In this document: positions 63,801-64,000 of the stretch, piece after piece
Layout: the number at the start of each line of letters is the position of its first letter
Numbering within the stretch: the stretch's first letter is position 1
Source of the DNA: Fibrobacterota bacterium
Lineage (GTDB): Bacteria; Fibrobacterota; Chitinivibrionia; Chitinivibrionales; Chitinispirillaceae
Direction: 5' to 3'
NCBI GenBank assembly: GCA_023436145.1
Contig: JAEZKP010000017.1
Coordinates: forward strand, 1 to 64,000
Length of the DNA: 64,000 nt
Translations under genes and position numbers: made by a program
Notes under the pieces: model-generated
What the model was told of the DNA's origin: nothing
Seen by the model: the letters and a program-made list of their open reading frames with translations, nothing else
Databases searched by the model: none

Positions 63801-64000
63801 AATTATATGTAAGCTGCCCTTCAGCATACATATACAACCAGCACATAGGACAAGCTATGCTGGATCCAATGCCTTTAGATTCGTATAATACAGTCACTAT
63901 TGCACTGCCTTCAAATGTTAAAAATGCACTTGCAGGAAATCACAACGATTTCTCATTTTCTATAAGTATCAATACCAATCCTGGCAGTGGTCCATATTAT
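60863..64000 (+). CDS. Large secreted subtilisin-like (S8) serine protease, open at window end
   Basis: At least 1046 codons, with no stop up to the window edge. A signal peptide (MNRKWMTSMALLLGLSINIAA) is followed by a ~200-residue propeptide-like region (residues 22-230). The S8 domain then follows: catalytic His at 287 (DHGTHVAGIAAGNG), Asn near 377 (FATANNG) and Ser at 625 (GTSMACPH). The Asp position reads ESG (E254) instead of the usual D-T/S-G. About 170 residues of beta-sandwich-like sequence are inserted before the Ser. A C-terminal beta-sandwich pre-peptidase-type domain begins near 740 (PFRVTLCWDD). AAGGAG lies 8 nt before the ATG at 60863. It is probably surface-exposed and exported. 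The C-terminus is missing, so a secretion tail could not be checked. Confidence 0.85.
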   Translation, partial: MNRKWMTSMALLLGLSINIAADNAIVIPTHAGKKSMGKWNSERQAKRSIEKSQYKRYYAAFSTPLTEDLISGLKNNSAKVVGNAGKIGSAYVYVIKITSDNDSALSFLKNQATFWNVLPVTLEDVIEKNTLKKIEEKKDSGELLDLLVYVDDISDQGTLNQLKVIAEKTEVFPEADNCYRISIAPRNVSRFEKIDGIKEIVEYQEKQTTMNYARKATNVDSLQSPYFTKAFPPSANWLLNTPHTGDSVWICINESGSNRHQDFYEINMYGDTILRTTDTSYWGLSDHGTHVAGIAAGNGWLSHLAFLKGDTLEYRGIAPKALIIPYGERGDVNNHSFTEGGSNGYYNWSSSGNDARLSNHSTAGNTYNNVGVFATANNGINAQYGVQKGYYSLLVNNKNGIKVGGSEKRGQIIAYFSSIGPTRDGRIGPDVIAPASGTSQLYYQIEMDSVAILNNGPKVVWNFSAGDPTFGSTSDIYKVENVSQNGTISFNSYPGGYFWSDNIYPAQIVTCSPNDTLVLRIRAMETVTGTTENMYVALLLKRPSDSYHYDGVRVGFQIPADGNWHDVCIPLNDSVLTEQSNITWGQEAADTIQRIRFDWGVQHLGVRSSVVKDGKSIYDSWTGTSMACPHVTGIVALMLQKYRDSVLVKRNADLGVNLYNTHDTPFWNSTARAILVHTATDIVDTIGNSISPWANPDFVANGIYTGHISTVGPDWATGFGLVNALKAVSYVDTTRFIEDVIDQGATKIKQIHVTEATPFRVTLCWDDLPNTFTSEDDAYRCKLVNDLDLYLQHRGSGRIVYPWTLDHSGMTRTDSLPNDGIDSAITPSLILSKKAYRGIDTINNLEVVDVESPDTGIWDVYVKARSITGDQSEESGINQDFSLVSDIPFVVSSSPAPDSVSLVMSFERPSLWSFTSGTGSKSYSLIKTHGKYAMQIQGNGYQEIKSINLQTTKLNEKDYIKFDLFVGSNQPNPYWYGLVQLYVSCPSAYIYNQHIGQAMLDPMPLDSYNTVTIALPSNVKNALAGNHNDFSFSISINTNPGSGPYY

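Overview
The window looks like chromosomal DNA of a Gram-negative, probably anaerobic bacterium of the FCB group, most likely Fibrobacterota or a close relative. This is inferred from gene content, not from a marker-gene comparison. The clues are lipoprotein signal peptides and many outer-membrane beta-barrel proteins, an OmpA protein with thrombospondin type 3 repeats, ELWxxDGT/PKD/CBM-like surface proteins, C-terminal secretion-tail-like domains, a bacterial GGGP synthase, lactate permease and a class I (Fe-S) fumarase. No rRNA, tRNA, CRISPR array, intact transposon or prophage was seen. The standard genetic code applies, since TGA ends several full-length family members.

Layout. 1-8.4 kb: a damaged beta-barrel gene, rsuA, a VOC protein, uppP, yhbY, lactate permease, two lipoproteins and an OmpA/TSP3 protein. 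8.8-13.4 kb: a minus-strand recA-alaS-GGGP synthase group. 13.4-20.5 kb: mostly envelope proteins of unknown role, ending in a 902-aa ELWxxDGT/Ig/CBM3-like/PKD surface protein. 20.8-24.0 kb: a carbon-metabolism operon (a short upstream ORF, malic enzyme, fumarase alpha and beta) followed by a tautomerase. 24.2-29.5 kb: a receiver-7xPAS histidine kinase and a PAS chemoreceptor. 30.6-32.6 kb: a UvrD/Rep helicase, followed by a heptamer repeat array and what looks like an insertion-sequence end.

32.9-44.4 kb is the most distinctive block. All genes are on the minus strand: a hydrazine-synthase-alpha-related diheme protein with a C-terminal tail, a two-domain RidA/chorismatase-like protein, a secretion-tail protein, a YVTN-propeller/MauG-like diheme protein, an outer-membrane barrel, and ResB and CcsA for System II cytochrome c maturation. 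It looks like a self-contained module for making and exporting c-type cytochromes of unknown electron-transfer function.

44.7-52.6 kb: a proteostasis and stress cluster (CbpA-like DnaJ, an unrecognised 255-aa protein, Hsp20, LonB-like protease), then nicotinate phosphoribosyltransferase, a triple-BON protein and a small barrel. 52.8-60 kb: an anSME-type radical SAM/SPASM homologue that has lost its radical SAM cysteine motif, a LamG pseudogene, a DUF4398-like lipoprotein, a DUF763 protein, an Rnk-like protein, a histidine kinase and a FAD/Rieske oxidoreductase. 60.9 kb to the end: a large secreted S8 protease, open at the window edge, downstream of a roughly 0.9-kb AT-rich region with two dyads.

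The starts given are those I judged best from ribosome binding sites and signal peptides. They often lie inside the longest open frame.
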